A DNA stretch of 64,000 nucleotides from Macrostomum hystrix (taxonomy: Eukaryota > Platyhelminthes > Macrostomidae): NCBI GenBank assembly GCA_950097015.1, contig CATNEN010000030.1, forward strand, positions 3,085,001-3,149,000. The letters run 5' to 3'. Of the stretch, positions 36,301-46,802 are shown piece after piece. The notes below the pieces were generated by a model. It was not told the origin of the DNA and made no database searches. It saw only the letters and a list, made by a program, of their open reading frames with translations. How positions within the stretch are numbered: position 1 is the stretch's first letter; each line of letters opens with the position of its first letter. The position numbers and the translations under genes were made by a program.

Positions 36301-39300
36301 ATGTGTCACTTTAATTGACTTTTCAAGTTCAGAACCAGCTCTTTGCTCCCTGAGCTCGAAACCGCGGCGAGGCCACATTCATTTGAGTCGAGGCAGATGT
36401 GTACACAATGTATGTGTGGCTCAGGAGTCAGCGAAATGCGCTGAGTTGCCTCCTCGCTGTCTGCGGGTCTAGTGTCACCAAAACGCTCACAAAATCACCA
36501 AATTGATTACACCTGCCCCAATTGGGCCCGATGTGCAGCCGACAGCAAAGCCGCAGCTAATGCGCGGCACATCTGAAGACTGCGTACAGCTGTTCAGTCC
36601 ATGGACTGGGGAGACGCCACACCCACCTTCAAATATGTAGAATACTGAAATAATTTAGAATTAAGTGTCTTGCTACGGGAATCGTGGATTCGGGAATCGA
36701 ACCCCCGACCTTCAAGTCGTGAGTCCGACGCTCTAACCACAAGGCTACAACCTCTTCGTAAGACCGTCTCTTACTGCGAAGACTCGATGTGACAAAAAAA
36801 CTTATGAAATAGGATTTCATTTCAAGCTTGGTTCTCATCTCGTCATCTAATTAATCAAACGGTAATGAAAGACGCTATCAACAGCTTAGCAGACAAGTCC
36901 TCATTTTCATTTTGCTTTGTCTCATTTGCTAATGACATTGTTGATGAGGTCGGATAGTGAAAGGAAAATTTAGTTCCTCCACTGTATCTATTTATCTATC
37001 CATCTATCTATATATCTATCTATCTATCTACCTAGTAATGTTTATAAATTTCTGTCACTAGGCAGACTATAAAACAGTGATTATCTCTAGTGATTAAAAT
37101 ACTATATAAAAAACAAACGCTCGAAAAATTTTGTGTGATGTTAGCCAAGGCATGAGATCGGGTATTGATTCTGAGGCCAGAAACTCTGATGAATATCGAT
37201 CTGTTGAGTTCACCTAGCATTCTGCGTTCCCCTGTGTCAATCCCCTTGTTGAAAATTATTTTCTTTCGATGAAAGCAAAACTAAAACAATCAAAGGCATT
37301 GCTTCTCTGAAAATAACGTTGAATGCTACTACTTCCCATACATGAAACAGTAGCACTGCTTGAATTTTACTCTTCATTTTTGTATGACTACAAAATGGAA
37401 GAGTGTAGGCAGGGAGGGTAGGCAGGGAGAGTGTAGGCAGGGAGGGTAGGCAGGGGAGGGTAGGCAGGGAGGGTAGGCAGGGGAGGGTAGGCAGGGAGGG
37501 TAGGCAGGGAGAGGGTAGGCAGGGGGAGGGTAGGCTGGGAGGGTAGGCAGGGAGGGTAGGCAGGGAGGGTAGGCAGGAGTATGAAGCAGCACCTCTCACC
37601 TTATGTCTTTGCTGCTCCTCAGCCGCAGCGGTGGATTTCGCCAGCTCAGTCAGCCGATGCTCGAGTGCCCGCCACTGCGCCCGCTCTGAATCGGCTTCGG
37701 CTTCATTGGCCTCCGCCTCTGTCTCCCCCGCCTCCTCCGCGCCCAGCCCGATTCCAGTCTCCCATCGTCTGGCTGGCGGCCGCAGTCCCAGGCCGAGGCT
37801 GTCCTGGGTGTTAGAGGCGCGCATCTCGCTGAAACAGCTGCTGACACTGTTGGTCATGTAGCCGGAGGTTGTCAAGGTTGGCGCGGCCTGGGAATTCTCG
37901 TCCAGATCTTCGTCCTCCGCGGCGTCCACTGCATGGTCTTCCGGGGTCTGCTTAGGCCGGCTGTCAGGCTCTTGGAACTGTTGAAAACTTTGCCAAGCTG
38001 ACTGAATTCTGTAACATATGCAACAAAATGGGTAGATTGACTAGCTGCGAGGTAGGTAGACTACCTGGGAAGTAGCTAGGCTACCTGGGAAGTAGCTAGG
38101 CTACCTGGGAAGTAGCTAGGCTACCTGGGAAGTAGCTAGGCTACCTGGGAAGTAGCTAGGCTACCTGGGAAGTAGCTAGGCTACCTGGAAAGTAGCTAGG
38201 CTACCTGGAAAGTAGCTAGGCTACTTGGGAAGTAGCTAGGCTACTTGGGAAGTAACTAGGCTACTTGGGAAGTAACTAGGCTACCTGGGAAGTAGCTAGG
38301 CTACCTGGGAAGTAGCTAGGCTACCTGGGAAGTAGCTAGGCTACCTGGGAAGTAGCTAGGCTACCTGGGAAGTAGCTAGGCTACCTGGGAAGTAGCTAGG
38401 CTACATGGGAAGTAGCTAGGCTACCTGGGAAGTAGCTAGGCTACCTGGGAAGTAGCTAGGCTACCTGGGAAGTAGCTAGGCTACCTGGGAAGTAGCTAGG
38501 CTACCTGGGAAGTAGCTAGGCTACCTGGGAAGTAGCTAGGCTACCTGGGAAGTAGCTAGGCTACCTGGGAAGTAGCTAAGCTATCTAAGAAATGTTAGAC
38601 TTACCATGAAGCTTAGTAGGGTACATTAAAAAGTAAGTCAAGAAGTTTGAATTTGCTAACTTTGAATAGCCACTAGAATGCTTTCTACTTTTTCAGGATG
38701 TAGGCTTCTGCATAGAAGGGTTTAGTAGAGTTAAAATAGAATGTCTAAACATATTTAAACGCATTCCAATTATCCCCAATGTAATCTAAAGGTACCGTCA
38801 TACCAGTTCGGGCCAGCCATCAGTCTTTGGGGTCAGCTTAGCAGGGGGTTTAAGTGGGCGGAGCTGCTATAACCATTGATTGACAGGCTTTGACTGACTG
38901 CAGTAACTGGGCGACAAACGGACACTGGGACAAGAGCCCCCCAACATATATGGAAGCTAGCACCAGAAACTGGCCAGTGATTATTTATTCAGCACTGACC
39001 GCATATCTATCTCACCCTGCTTATCTTTCCTCAATCTGCTTTAATTATCTATATCTAGTCTCCTCAGTTTTTCAAGCATTATCTTCTAATTCATTCACCA
39101 ATTCAATTGGTGAGTGTTCTTCTTCCTGCCTACCCTCTCACTGGCTACCCTCTCACTGCCTACCCTCTCACTGCCTACCCTCTCACTGACTACCCTCTCA
39201 CTGCCTACCCTCTCAATGCCTACCCTCTCACTGCCTACCCTCTCACTGCCTACCCTCTCACTGGCTACCCTCTCACTGCCTACCCTCTCACTGCCTACCC

Positions 39301-40036
39301 TCTCACTGACTACCCTCTCACTGCCTACCCTCTCAATGCCTACCCTCTCACTGCCTACCCTCTCACTGCCTACCCTCTCACTGCCTACCCTCTCACTGCC
39401 TACCCTCTCACTGCCTACCCTCTCACTGACTACCCTCTCACTGCCTACCCTCTCACTGCCTACCCTCTCACTGACTACCCTCTCACTGCCTACCCTCTCA
39501 ATGCCTACCCTCTCACTGCCTACCCTCTCACTGCCTACCCTCTCACTGGCTACCCTCTCACTGCCTACCCTCTCACTGCCTACCCTCTCACTGACTACCC
39601 TCTCACTGCCTACCCTCTCAATGCCTACCCTCTCACTGCCTACCCTCTCACTGCCTACCCTCTCACTGCCTACCCTCTCAATGCCTACCATCTCACTGCT
39701 TACCCTCTCCTTGCCTACCCCCTCACTGCCTACCCTCTCACTGCCTACCCTCTCACTGCTTACCCTCTCCTTGCCTACCCCCTCACTGCCTACCCTCTCA
39801 CTGCCTACCCTCTCACTGCTTACCCTCTCCTTGCCTACCCCCTCACTGCCTACCCTCTCACTGCCTACCCTCTCACTGCTTACCCTCTCCTTGACTTCCC
39901 CATCGTCTCCCTGCCTACCCCATTGTCTCCCTGCCTACCCCAATGTATCCATCTCTCACCTCACGGCGGCCGCGTGCTGCTCTTGTCGACTTTCTGATCC
40001 CTCGGCAGCCTCCAGCGTCGCCTCAGTCTTCATCAT
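33301..40036 (-). CDS. SCHIP1: IQCJ-SCHIP1-like (schwannomin-interacting) protein, 572 aa, six exons
   Basis: Submembrane scaffold related to vertebrate IQCJ-SCHIP1, which binds merlin and ankyrin. Exons: 40036-39960, 38008-37600, 35804-35448, 35160-35041, 34148-33698, 33605-33301. Lengths 77, 409, 357, 120, 451 and 305 sum to 573 codons with every GT-AG junction in phase. An IQ-type helix VRIQSAWQSFQQ (from about residue 25) spans the first junction, as in IQCJ. ALEHRLTELAK and TERERVLRAL match the SCHIP1 entry region; acidic PAMELCFRNDAASEDEEE follows. The C-terminus is diagnostic: RRQVQLQAEARVALAQAEPM, then NRMSLGALQLAHNSLLARIE and RDDLHMEQDAMLVEIEDLTR (coiled coil). Odd: exon 4 repeats the acidic LCF motif. 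A Ser/Ala-rich tail replaces the usual short end. Assignment is strong from the C-terminus; the first exon rests on phase and the IQ motif. Confidence 0.92.
33606..33697. other. 92-bp GT-rich intron of the SCHIP1-like gene
   Basis: Bounded by gtgaag and accctcag on the minus strand. The plus strand is almost entirely ggtgtgtgggg-type repeats. Its removal restores DHNNELVRCLMERDD after ARIE. Confidence 0.75.
34149..34440 (-). mobile_element. SINE family 1, copy E, abutting an exon
   Basis: Sense to the SCHIP1-like gene. Body segments gctgtggctgtgctgtcagc, gtccatggactgaacagctg and tttgcggccggtagcaag are present; the tRNA head is partly lost beyond GATTCGATTCC. The (ATT)n tail at 34150-34180 runs straight into the splice acceptor of the exon ending at 34148. 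Confidence 0.87.
34925..35025 (-). mobile_element. SINE family 1 body fragment
   Basis: The stretch with ccgcggactggggtgtaagc, gctgatgctggcacccattt and acagctgggtgaac matches the middle of the family 1 SINE. It ends a few bases before the 35041 exon. Head and tail absent. Confidence 0.65.
36335..36490 (+). mobile_element. SINE family 2 fragment
   Basis: Contains ccctgagctcgaaaccgcgg, cgaggccacattcattt and ggagtcagcgaaatgcgctg followed by ggtctagtgtcaccaaa, matching the longer family 2 copies. The centre is deleted. Antisense to the host SCHIP1-like intron. Confidence 0.75.
36503..36752 (-). mobile_element. SINE family 1, copy F, internal deletion
   Basis: tRNA head GTAGCCTTGTGGTTAGAGC and B box GGTTCGATTCCC on the minus strand; the 3' body with tgctgtcggctgcacatcgg-type sequence is retained, the centre around the ttcacccagctg segment deleted. 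In SCHIP1-like intron 2, directly beside the family 2 fragment. Confidence 0.85.
36985..37032. repeat. (TCTA)n microsatellite
   Basis: Imperfect tcta repeats in SCHIP1-like intron 2. Confidence 0.8.
37395..37577. repeat. 13-bp purine-rich minisatellite next to an exon
   Basis: Units of gggagggtaggca with occasional insertions, ending 23 bp beyond the 37600 exon boundary, just inside the intron downstream of the donor. Confidence 0.88.
38055..38580. repeat. 20-bp minisatellite in SCHIP1-like intron 1
   Basis: About 26 near-identical copies of ctacctgggaagtagctagg. Very low divergence suggests recent expansion or homogenisation. Starts about 45 bp from the exon ending at 38008. Confidence 0.94.
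38600..39110. other. Intron remainder, no feature recognised
   Basis: Part of SCHIP1-like intron 1 between two arrays. A 99-codon plus-strand ORF runs into the neighbouring repeat and is not supported. Confidence 0.5.
39118..39900. repeat. 15-bp pyrimidine-rich minisatellite
   Basis: About 52 copies of cctaccctctcactg with gac, aat and ggc variants; the last third switches to a 60-bp higher-order unit of four variants (tgct, cctt, cccc). A multiple of three, hence open frames on both strands. Lies 60 bp from the first SCHIP1-like exon. Confidence 0.93.
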
Positions 40037-40099
40037 CAGGTCGCTGCTTGTGACGGGACAGCAGACGAGCCAAGCTACGAATCAGCCGGTTGAGCGATA

Positions 40100-40369
40100 G
40101 TGAAGGCTTTTAAGTATAGGCAGCGCTGCGGCTATACGATTCGCGTAGAAATTTCTTTTTGCATTTCTGTACGCACTTTGTGCACAGCGGTGGTGCGCTT
40201 ATGAAAAGGCAGAATTGGAAAACAGCAAAGCGGAGAAACAGTCAGCAAACACTCGAAGCTAACTAACTGGTGAGGCAAACCAATGCAAATTGAAACGGCC
40301 GGCAAATTTCCAATGCCAATCATCTGATAAAGTAGCTTTCAGGAATACTTAAAAAGCTTTTCTTCAAGT

Positions 40370-40401
<32 letters not shown>

Positions 40402-41180
40402 CCGCATTGAAAAGGGCAATTGGCCAGACAAAAGAGGATGGAAAATGAAGAACGCTGCTGAACCAAAAAAACTGACTAAAAGTGCAGGCGAGCAGTGAGC
40501 CCAGAGTTAATTGGATGGCTGGCCAATTTCTCAATCTTCTCAATGATGAAATCTCGGCGATGGGACGAATGGAGAAAAAACATGCGGCCCTCCTGGGAAG
40601 CGACCCCGCCGCTTTCACCAAATGAGGCAATGAGCTGCTTTATTATAATTTAGTCATAGGCCAGACAGCTAAGCTCTAGGTAGCACTCATATTATAACTA
40701 GCTAGATACACGTCAGTCTTCTGCTTAATCAACATGGCACAAATGAAAGGCTTCCGGACCGGGCCGTGAAAAAGAGGCCTTCACGAAGAATGACAAAAAT
40801 TTGAGGCACTGAACTGAATCATCCAATTTATTAGTGTCCGCGCGACTGTGCTCGCTAAAAAACTTTTGAGCACTTTGAGAAATAAGAAGCAGACGGCACA
40901 CCAGTTGCTGCCAAGGTCCTCAGGGAAATCGCAGAGGGTCTCGCGTAAATCAATTATTAAGAAGATGAGAGGATCTGGAAAATGTCCTAGAAATAGTCTC
41001 GAGTGCAAGAGAACACACTAGTCTTGTCTATCGAAATGCAAACCGTATATACGCTTAGAAAGGTAATTTGGCTACAAAATGTATTTATCAGTTCCGATCT
41101 CCATCAAGGACCTCTACAGAAGTTGACGGATATTGCTCTTTCGCGATCTCTAGGAAATTATTCTAAGTCAGAGTTTGCAT
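40100..41180. other. Intergenic, with a short (CAG)n tract
   Basis: Upstream flank of the SCHIP1-like gene. (gca)n runs at about 40369-40400. No exon recognised on either strand. Confidence 0.5.
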
Positions 41181-41224
41181 GAAAATTCATTGAGGATTTC
41201 CTCTCCCCCCTCTGTACTTTTCAC

Positions 41225-42880
41225 CACTCTCTCTCTTTCTCCGATCTCTACCTTTCTTTACTCTCTACCTTTCTTTACTCTTTACCTTTCTCCCCTTTCT
41301 ACCTTTCTCCCCTCTCAACCTTTCTCCCCTCTCTACCTTTCTCCCCTCTCAACCTTTCTCCCCTCTCTACCTTTCTCCCCTCTCTACTTTTTCCCCTCTC
41401 TACCTTTCTTCCCTCTTAACCTTTCTCCTCTCTCTAGCTTTCTCCCCTCGCTACCTTTCTCCCCTCTGTACTTTTCTCCCCTCTCTACATTTCTCCCCTC
41501 TCTACTTTTTCCCCTCTCTACCTTTCTCCCCTCTCAACCTTTCTCCCCTCTCTACCTTTCTCCCCTCTCTACCTTTCTCCCCTCGCTACCTTTCTCCCCT
41601 CTGTACTTTTCTCCCCTCTCTACATTTCTCCCCTCTCTACTTTTCTCCCCTCTCTACCTTTCTCCCCTTTCTACCTTTCTCCCCTTTCTACCTTTCTCCC
41701 CTTTCTATTTTTCTCCCCTCGCTACCTTTCTCCCCTCTCTACCTTTCTCCCCTCTCTACCTTTCTCCCCTCTCTACCTTTCTCCCCTCTCTACCTTTCTC
41801 CCCTCTCTACCTTTCTCCCCTCTCTACCTTTCTCCCCTCTCTACTTTTTCCCCTCTCTACCTTTCTCCCCTCTCTACCTTTCTCCCCTCTCTACCTTTCT
41901 CCCCTCTCTACTTTTTCCCCTCTCTACCTTTCTTCCCTCTTAACCTTTCTCCTCTCTCTAGCTTTCTCCCCTCTCAACCTTTCTCCCCTCTCAACCTTTC
42001 TCCCCTCTCTACCTTTCTCCCCTCTCTACCTTTCTCCCCTCTCTACTTTTTCCCCTCTCTACCTTTCTTCCCTCTTAACCTTTCTCCTCTCTCTAGCTTT
42101 CTCCCCTCTGTACTTTTCTCCCCTCTGTACTTTTCTCCCCTCTGTACTTTTCTCCCCTCTCTACATTTCTCCCCTCTCTACTTTTTCCCCTCTCTACCTT
42201 TCTCCCCTCTCAACCTTTCTCCCCTCTCTACCTTTCTCCCCTCTCTACCTTTCTCCCCTCTCTACTTTTTCCCCTCTCTACCTTTCTTCCCTCTTAACCT
42301 TTCTCCTCTCTCTAGCTTTCTCCCCTCTGTACTTTTCTCCCCTCTGTACTTTTCTCCCCTCTGTACTTTTCTCCCCTCTCTACATTTCTCCCCTCTCTAC
42401 TTTTTCCCCTCTCTACCTTTCTCCCCTCTCAACCTTTCTCCCCTCTCTACCTTTCTCCCCTCTCTACCTTTCTCCCCTCTACCTTTCTCCCCTCTCTACT
42501 TTTTCCCCTCTCAACCTTTCTCCCCTCTCTACCTTTCTCCCCTCTCTACCTTTCTCCCCTCTCTACTTTTTCCCCTCTCTACCTTTCTTCCCTCTTAACC
42601 TTTCTCCTTTCTCTAGCTTTCTCCCCTCGCTACCTTTCTCCCCTTTCTATTTTTCTCCCCTCTCTACCTTTCTCCCCTCTCTACCTTTTTTGCCCTCGCT
42701 ATCTTTCTCCCCTCGCTACCTTTCTCCCCTCTCTACCTTTCTCCCCTCTCGATCTTTCTCCCCTCTCTACCTTTCTCCCCTCTCTACTTTTTCCCCTCTC
42801 TACCTTTCTTCCCTCTTATCCTTTCTCCTCTCTCTAGCTTTCTCCCCTCTACTTTTCTCCCCTCTTTACCTGTCTTTACC
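41225..42880. repeat. 17-bp polypyrimidine minisatellite, 1.65 kb
   Basis: Tandem ctacctttctcccctct units with acttttc, gctttc and aaccttt variants, and larger repeated blocks (for example around 42040-42180 and 42250-42390). One plus-strand frame stays open for 580 codons of Ser/Leu/Pro; it has no flanking gene structure and is not called. Confidence 0.93.
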
Positions 42881-42899
42881 TGCAAGACGAGGTAAATTT

Positions 42900-43560
42900 T
42901 ACGAGGGCTCAGAGTGAAGGAGATTGTTAATTAAAATAAACGATGTTTGCCTCCATCTCGTCAAATAATTCCACGAGTAGTGAGTCGTTGATCACAGGCT
43001 ACTCAACTAGCAGGAAACGGCTTACAGGAAACTAGCGAAACTTTACAAACTCAATTCACAGAGAAAAATTTGTCCCCAATCTAGATCGAGCAAAGCGTAT
43101 GAGCATTCGAGAGCGGAAGCCCTGCTGTATTCAACCCAGCTGGTGCAGTGAGCAGTTTGCGCTTCTCTGCCTGTTGCTATGCCAATCTGCAACCGAACCG
43201 GGGTTAAAACACGCACGCACTACAGGAACTGCAAAATGATAGTTGATAGTAAAGCAGGGAGAAGCGAACCATCATGATGATTGTATGCCGGAAAATAGAG
43301 ATAAGCTTTGTTGAAACTCGCAAAATTCTCACATCGACTGCTAACACTGGGGATGGAAAAAAAGCCCACGATGTTGAAGAGGAGTACCACGAGATTCAGA
43401 AAATACAAAAGTTAGAATATGCTCTTTTTCATGTCAGCTGGACTATCCTTGCCTCTCTGCCACATCATAGATCTATAAATATGATTCCACCCTCGTGCGT
43501 CTATCTATCTACTTCTCACTCTTTCTCCACTTTAAACCTCTATCCCATCTCCCTCTCTAA
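42900..43560. other. Spacer, no gene recognised
   Basis: Non-repetitive DNA between polypyrimidine arrays. A 127-codon plus ORF runs into the CT-rich tract and is unsupported. Confidence 0.45.
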
Positions 43561-43735
43561 CCTCTCTCCCACTCTCCCTACTCTCCCTACTCTCCCCTCT
43601 CTCCCCTCTCTCCCACTCTCCCTACTCTCCGCTCTCCCCTCTCTCCCAATCTTCTGACTCTCCCCGCTTTTCCCTCTCTCCCCCCTCTCTCCTCACTCTC
43701 CCCTCTCTCCTCACTCTCCCTCTCTCCCTCTCTCT
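43560..43735. repeat. CT-rich low-complexity tract
   Basis: Irregular ctctccc and actctccc units, the left flank of the island carrying the hammerhead element. Confidence 0.85.
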
Positions 43736-43859
43736 CAGGCCAGCACCGGCGTCTCGTACGACCGAGTCAGTGCCACGGAGTTGAGTGAGTGTGGATTGAG
43801 TTGCGGGGCGCTGCCGAATCGATTACGATATGTTAAGATTGAAAGCTGGATTTGAACAA

Positions 43860-43967
43860 GCGCCTATAGCCTAATGGCTAGAGCGCTAGGCTAGACTCTA
43901 CTGATGAGCTCCAATAAGAGCGAAACGCGTCTGGAGTTGCCTTGGTTCGAATCCTGATTTCAATTTT
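43860..43967 (+). ncRNA. tRNA-like Pol III unit carrying a hammerhead ribozyme
   Basis: A tRNA-like sequence has an A box in tagcctaatggctagagcgc (43867-43886) and a B box ggttcgaatcc (43944-43954); a T6 run at 43962-43967 would stop Pol III. Between the boxes sits a hammerhead at 43894-43938. Stem I pairs gactcta (43894-43900) with tggagtt (43932-43938), 7 bp with two G-U. The conserved ctgatga is 43901-43907. Stem II gctc/gagc (43908-43911/43918-43921) closes loop caataa. Then gaaa (43922-43925), a minimal stem III within acgcgt, and the cleavage site after C43931. Every hammerhead core position I can check is intact. The short palindromic stem III is typical of animal repeat-borne hammerheads, which often act as dimers. 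Activity and expression are inferred. Confidence 0.85.
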
Positions 43968-44027
43968 TTCGATACATATCGGAATCGATTCCAACATTAG
44001 ATTTTTGAAATTCAATGGGCAGTGTCC

Positions 44028-44245
44028 TCTCTCCCTCTCTCCCTCTCTTTCCTCACTCTCCCCAATCTCCTCACTCTCCCCTCTCTCCTCACTCTCCCCT
44101 CTCTCCTCACTCTCCCCTCTCTCCTCACTCTCCCCTCTCTCCTCACTCTCCCCTCTCTCTTCACTCTCCCCTCTCTCCTCACTCTCCCCTCTCTCTTCAC
44201 TCTCCCCTCTCTCCTCACTCTCCCCTCCCTCCCTCCCTCGCGTCT
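44028..44245. repeat. 18-bp polypyrimidine minisatellite
   Basis: About 12 copies of cctcactctcccctctct, right flank of the hammerhead-bearing island. Long Ser/Leu/Pro and Glu/Ser/Arg frames here arise from the 18-bp period. Confidence 0.92.
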
Positions 44246-44640
44246 TTCTTCGCTCTCCCCTCTCTTTCCCGCTCTGCTGTCTCCTGCCCCTGCGTCTCTC
44301 ATCTATTATGATGCAATGAAAGCCTAACAAGAGTACACACACTCATGGAAGGAATGGTTACTTACAGCATTATTAAACACATACCAATACACGCGAACAC
44401 AGCGCCCCACTACTCACACGCCTCCGCTCTCAAAGCATTAATTGCATGTAAAAAACGCGCTAAAGAAGTTTGGGATTCAAATTCTGCAACACTAGCGCTC
44501 GCGGCGACCGAAGCTAAAGCTGGAGACCTACTTACTCTGCATGAAATTGAGTTACAGCTAGGCGAGCATGAGATGCTTTCGATCTACAGAATACGGGCTC
44601 ATAGAAACAAACTCGGGGTTTCCTGACGCAGGTCAGCCTA

Positions 44641-44845
44641 AGGGGGGTGAGTGGCAGAGCGGTCTAACGAGTTTGCCTCTCGCACCAAAGGTGCCTGAGC
44701 TCGAATCCGCGGCGAGGTCACATTCATTTTGGGTTTGCTAACTTCCAAGGCACAGTGAGAGTGTGCACTGCCTGACGGTGAGAAAGTCAGGGCAGATATA
44801 CACACCTGTGTGAGCGTGTGCCTACGTACGGTATCTGTGTGCTGA
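44641..44845 (+). mobile_element. SINE family 2, 5' half
   Basis: tRNA-like head of the Leu/Ser type: A box tggcagagcggtctaacgag, then gcctctcgcaccaaaggtgc, and B box gagctcgaatcc. The body has cgaggtcacattcattttgg, gagaaagtcagggcagatat and acacacctgtgtgagcgtgt. The 3' end with the ATT tail is missing. Confidence 0.88.
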
Positions 44846-45680
44846 AGTTACTGAAAGAGCAAGTCTGGAAAGCAAAACCTTTATGAGTTGCAATCTAAAT
44901 TATTTTCCAATTTTTCGAACCATGTTTAGAAACGAAAGGTAGCCAAAATTACTAGCAGAAATGATTAGCAAGCAAATTGGCGTTAAAACAAACTGTGGCA
45001 ACACAGTTCTTACCTTCTGCGCTAGAATACAAAAACAACCGAATTAGAGAGAATTGTATGTAGCGGGGCAACCGGAAAGCTACTGGGCTCTTTGGTGTTC
45101 GTGTAGCGCCAGAAGTATAGAAGGCTGGCCTTGCGTCTGCGCGGGGGCGGTTGCTTGGAGGGTCGGCCGTTGGCAAATAGCAAATTCGGGAGGGAACCGA
45201 TGAGGTGGGTGAGTTGGGAAGGGGAGCCTGGAATGAGAAGGATCTAGAAGGAAAGAGTGAGGGCACAGAGATCGCTCTGGTCTCATTATAGAGGCTGTAC
45301 AGAATCGAGCTTGTTTTAGGGTCTGGCGTCATCAGCTTTTCTTGGCTCGATTCCAATTGGCTGCAAGTGGCAATGCTGGAGATGAAGGCTGTAGGACTAG
45401 AATCTGAATTCGCATTTTTAATTATATGCCAAGAATGTACACGCAACGGTCAAACTCGACCTCCAGACAGCACTGGCTACGGAGTGACGGTCGCTTGTCG
45501 CTTGTCGAATATTGATTTCTGTCTAGCTAGGTAATGCTAGAGGGCTACCTCTGCACTTCATATTTATAAACGTCAGTCACCTTCTAAAACAATTTCACAA
45601 CACGTCCGAATTGTTGTTCATGGATACTTTTTTGTCTATAAAAAATATTAGCTCACTCGCTGACTTTTTATGTGCATACT
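44846..45680. other. Spacer, no gene recognised
   Basis: A 164-codon minus-strand ORF (44952-45446) is Ser/Pro-rich and has no recognisable motif; it is not supported as a gene. Confidence 0.4.
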
Positions 45681-45683
45681 CTC

Positions 45684-46310
45684 TCCTTTCAACCCTTCAC
45701 TCTCTTCCTTCATCCCTTCACTCTCTCCCTTCATTCCTTCACTCTCTTCCTTCATCCCTTTACTCTGTCTCTTCATCCCTTCACTCTCTTCCTCCAACCC
45801 TTCACTCTCTCCCTTCATCCCTTTACTGTCCCTTCATCCCTTTACTGTCTCTTCATCCCTTCACTCTGTCTCTTCACCCCTTCACTCTGTCTCTTCATCC
45901 CTTCACTCTGTCTCTTCAACCCTTCACTCTGTCTCTTCATCCCTTCACTCTGTCTCTTCATCCCTTCACTCTGTCTCTTCACCCCTTCACTCCGTCTCTT
46001 CACCCCTTCACTCTGTCTCTTCATCCCTTCACTCTGTCTCTTCATCCCTTCACTCTGTCTCTTCATCCCTTCACTCTGTCTCTTCATCCCTTCACTCTGT
46101 CTCTTCACCCCTTCACTCCGTCTCTTCACCCCTTCACTCTGTCTCTTCACCCCTTCACTCTGTCTCTTCATCCCTTTACTGTCTCTTCAACCCTTCAGTC
46201 TGTCTCTTCATCCCTTTACTCTCTCCCTTCAACCCTTCACTCTGTCTCTTCATCCCTTCACTCTCTCCCTTCATCCCTTCAATCTCTCCCTTCAGCCCTT
46301 CACTCTCTTC
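45684..46310. repeat. 21-bp polypyrimidine minisatellite
   Basis: Units of ttcatcccttcactctgtct + c with ttcacccc and ttcaaccc variants; all three plus frames and one minus frame are open because 21 is a multiple of three. Confidence 0.93.
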
Positions 46311-46319
46311 ATCCATCCA

Positions 46320-46800
46320 CACTCTCTGCCTCATTCCTCAGATAAATGATCGCTATCATATATTAGCTTCTCTCTAACGAGTTGAGTGCATTGGCAACAA
46401 GTGTGCACCAGGAATATAGCAGATAAACAGTAAAATAATATTTATTTAATGCGCCAGTATGACACACGAGACACTGGGATGGGGTGCAGCAGCAATCATA
46501 CAGAATATTTAAAATACTCGTATATATAGATAGACAGTGTGTATGGAAACTAGTTCCAGCTGTATTCCATAATAGTAAGTTTTCATCTTGTCTGCGCAGT
46601 AAATTTTTGGTACGAGTACATAAAAAATCTACGAAGCTTTGCATAGAAGACGGGGTTAAACGAAACTGCATTGATAATCAAATGAACCTTTTTCTCTTTA
46701 GATTTTTTACTAGCAAGTTTTGCCCCCCTTCGGGGAGCAGAAATACTTTTAATTCGTCTAGTATATACTTTTTAGCAGCTGAATTTACAGCTTTTTATAG
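46320..46800. other. Spacer, no feature recognised
   Basis: AT-rich DNA between two arrays; short ORFs only. Confidence 0.45.
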
Positions 46801-46802
46801 CT

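Noticed and set aside
39095-40100. Open frames of 198-328 codons on both strands
   Set aside because: 15-bp array inside a SCHIP1-like intron; mutually overlapping frames of a multiple-of-three repeat.
41175-42917. 580-codon Ser/Leu/Pro ORF
   Set aside because: Polypyrimidine minisatellite without splice sites, domain or composition of real exons.
44345-44626. 93-codon plus-strand ORF
   Set aside because: No family resemblance or supporting signals; too short to call.
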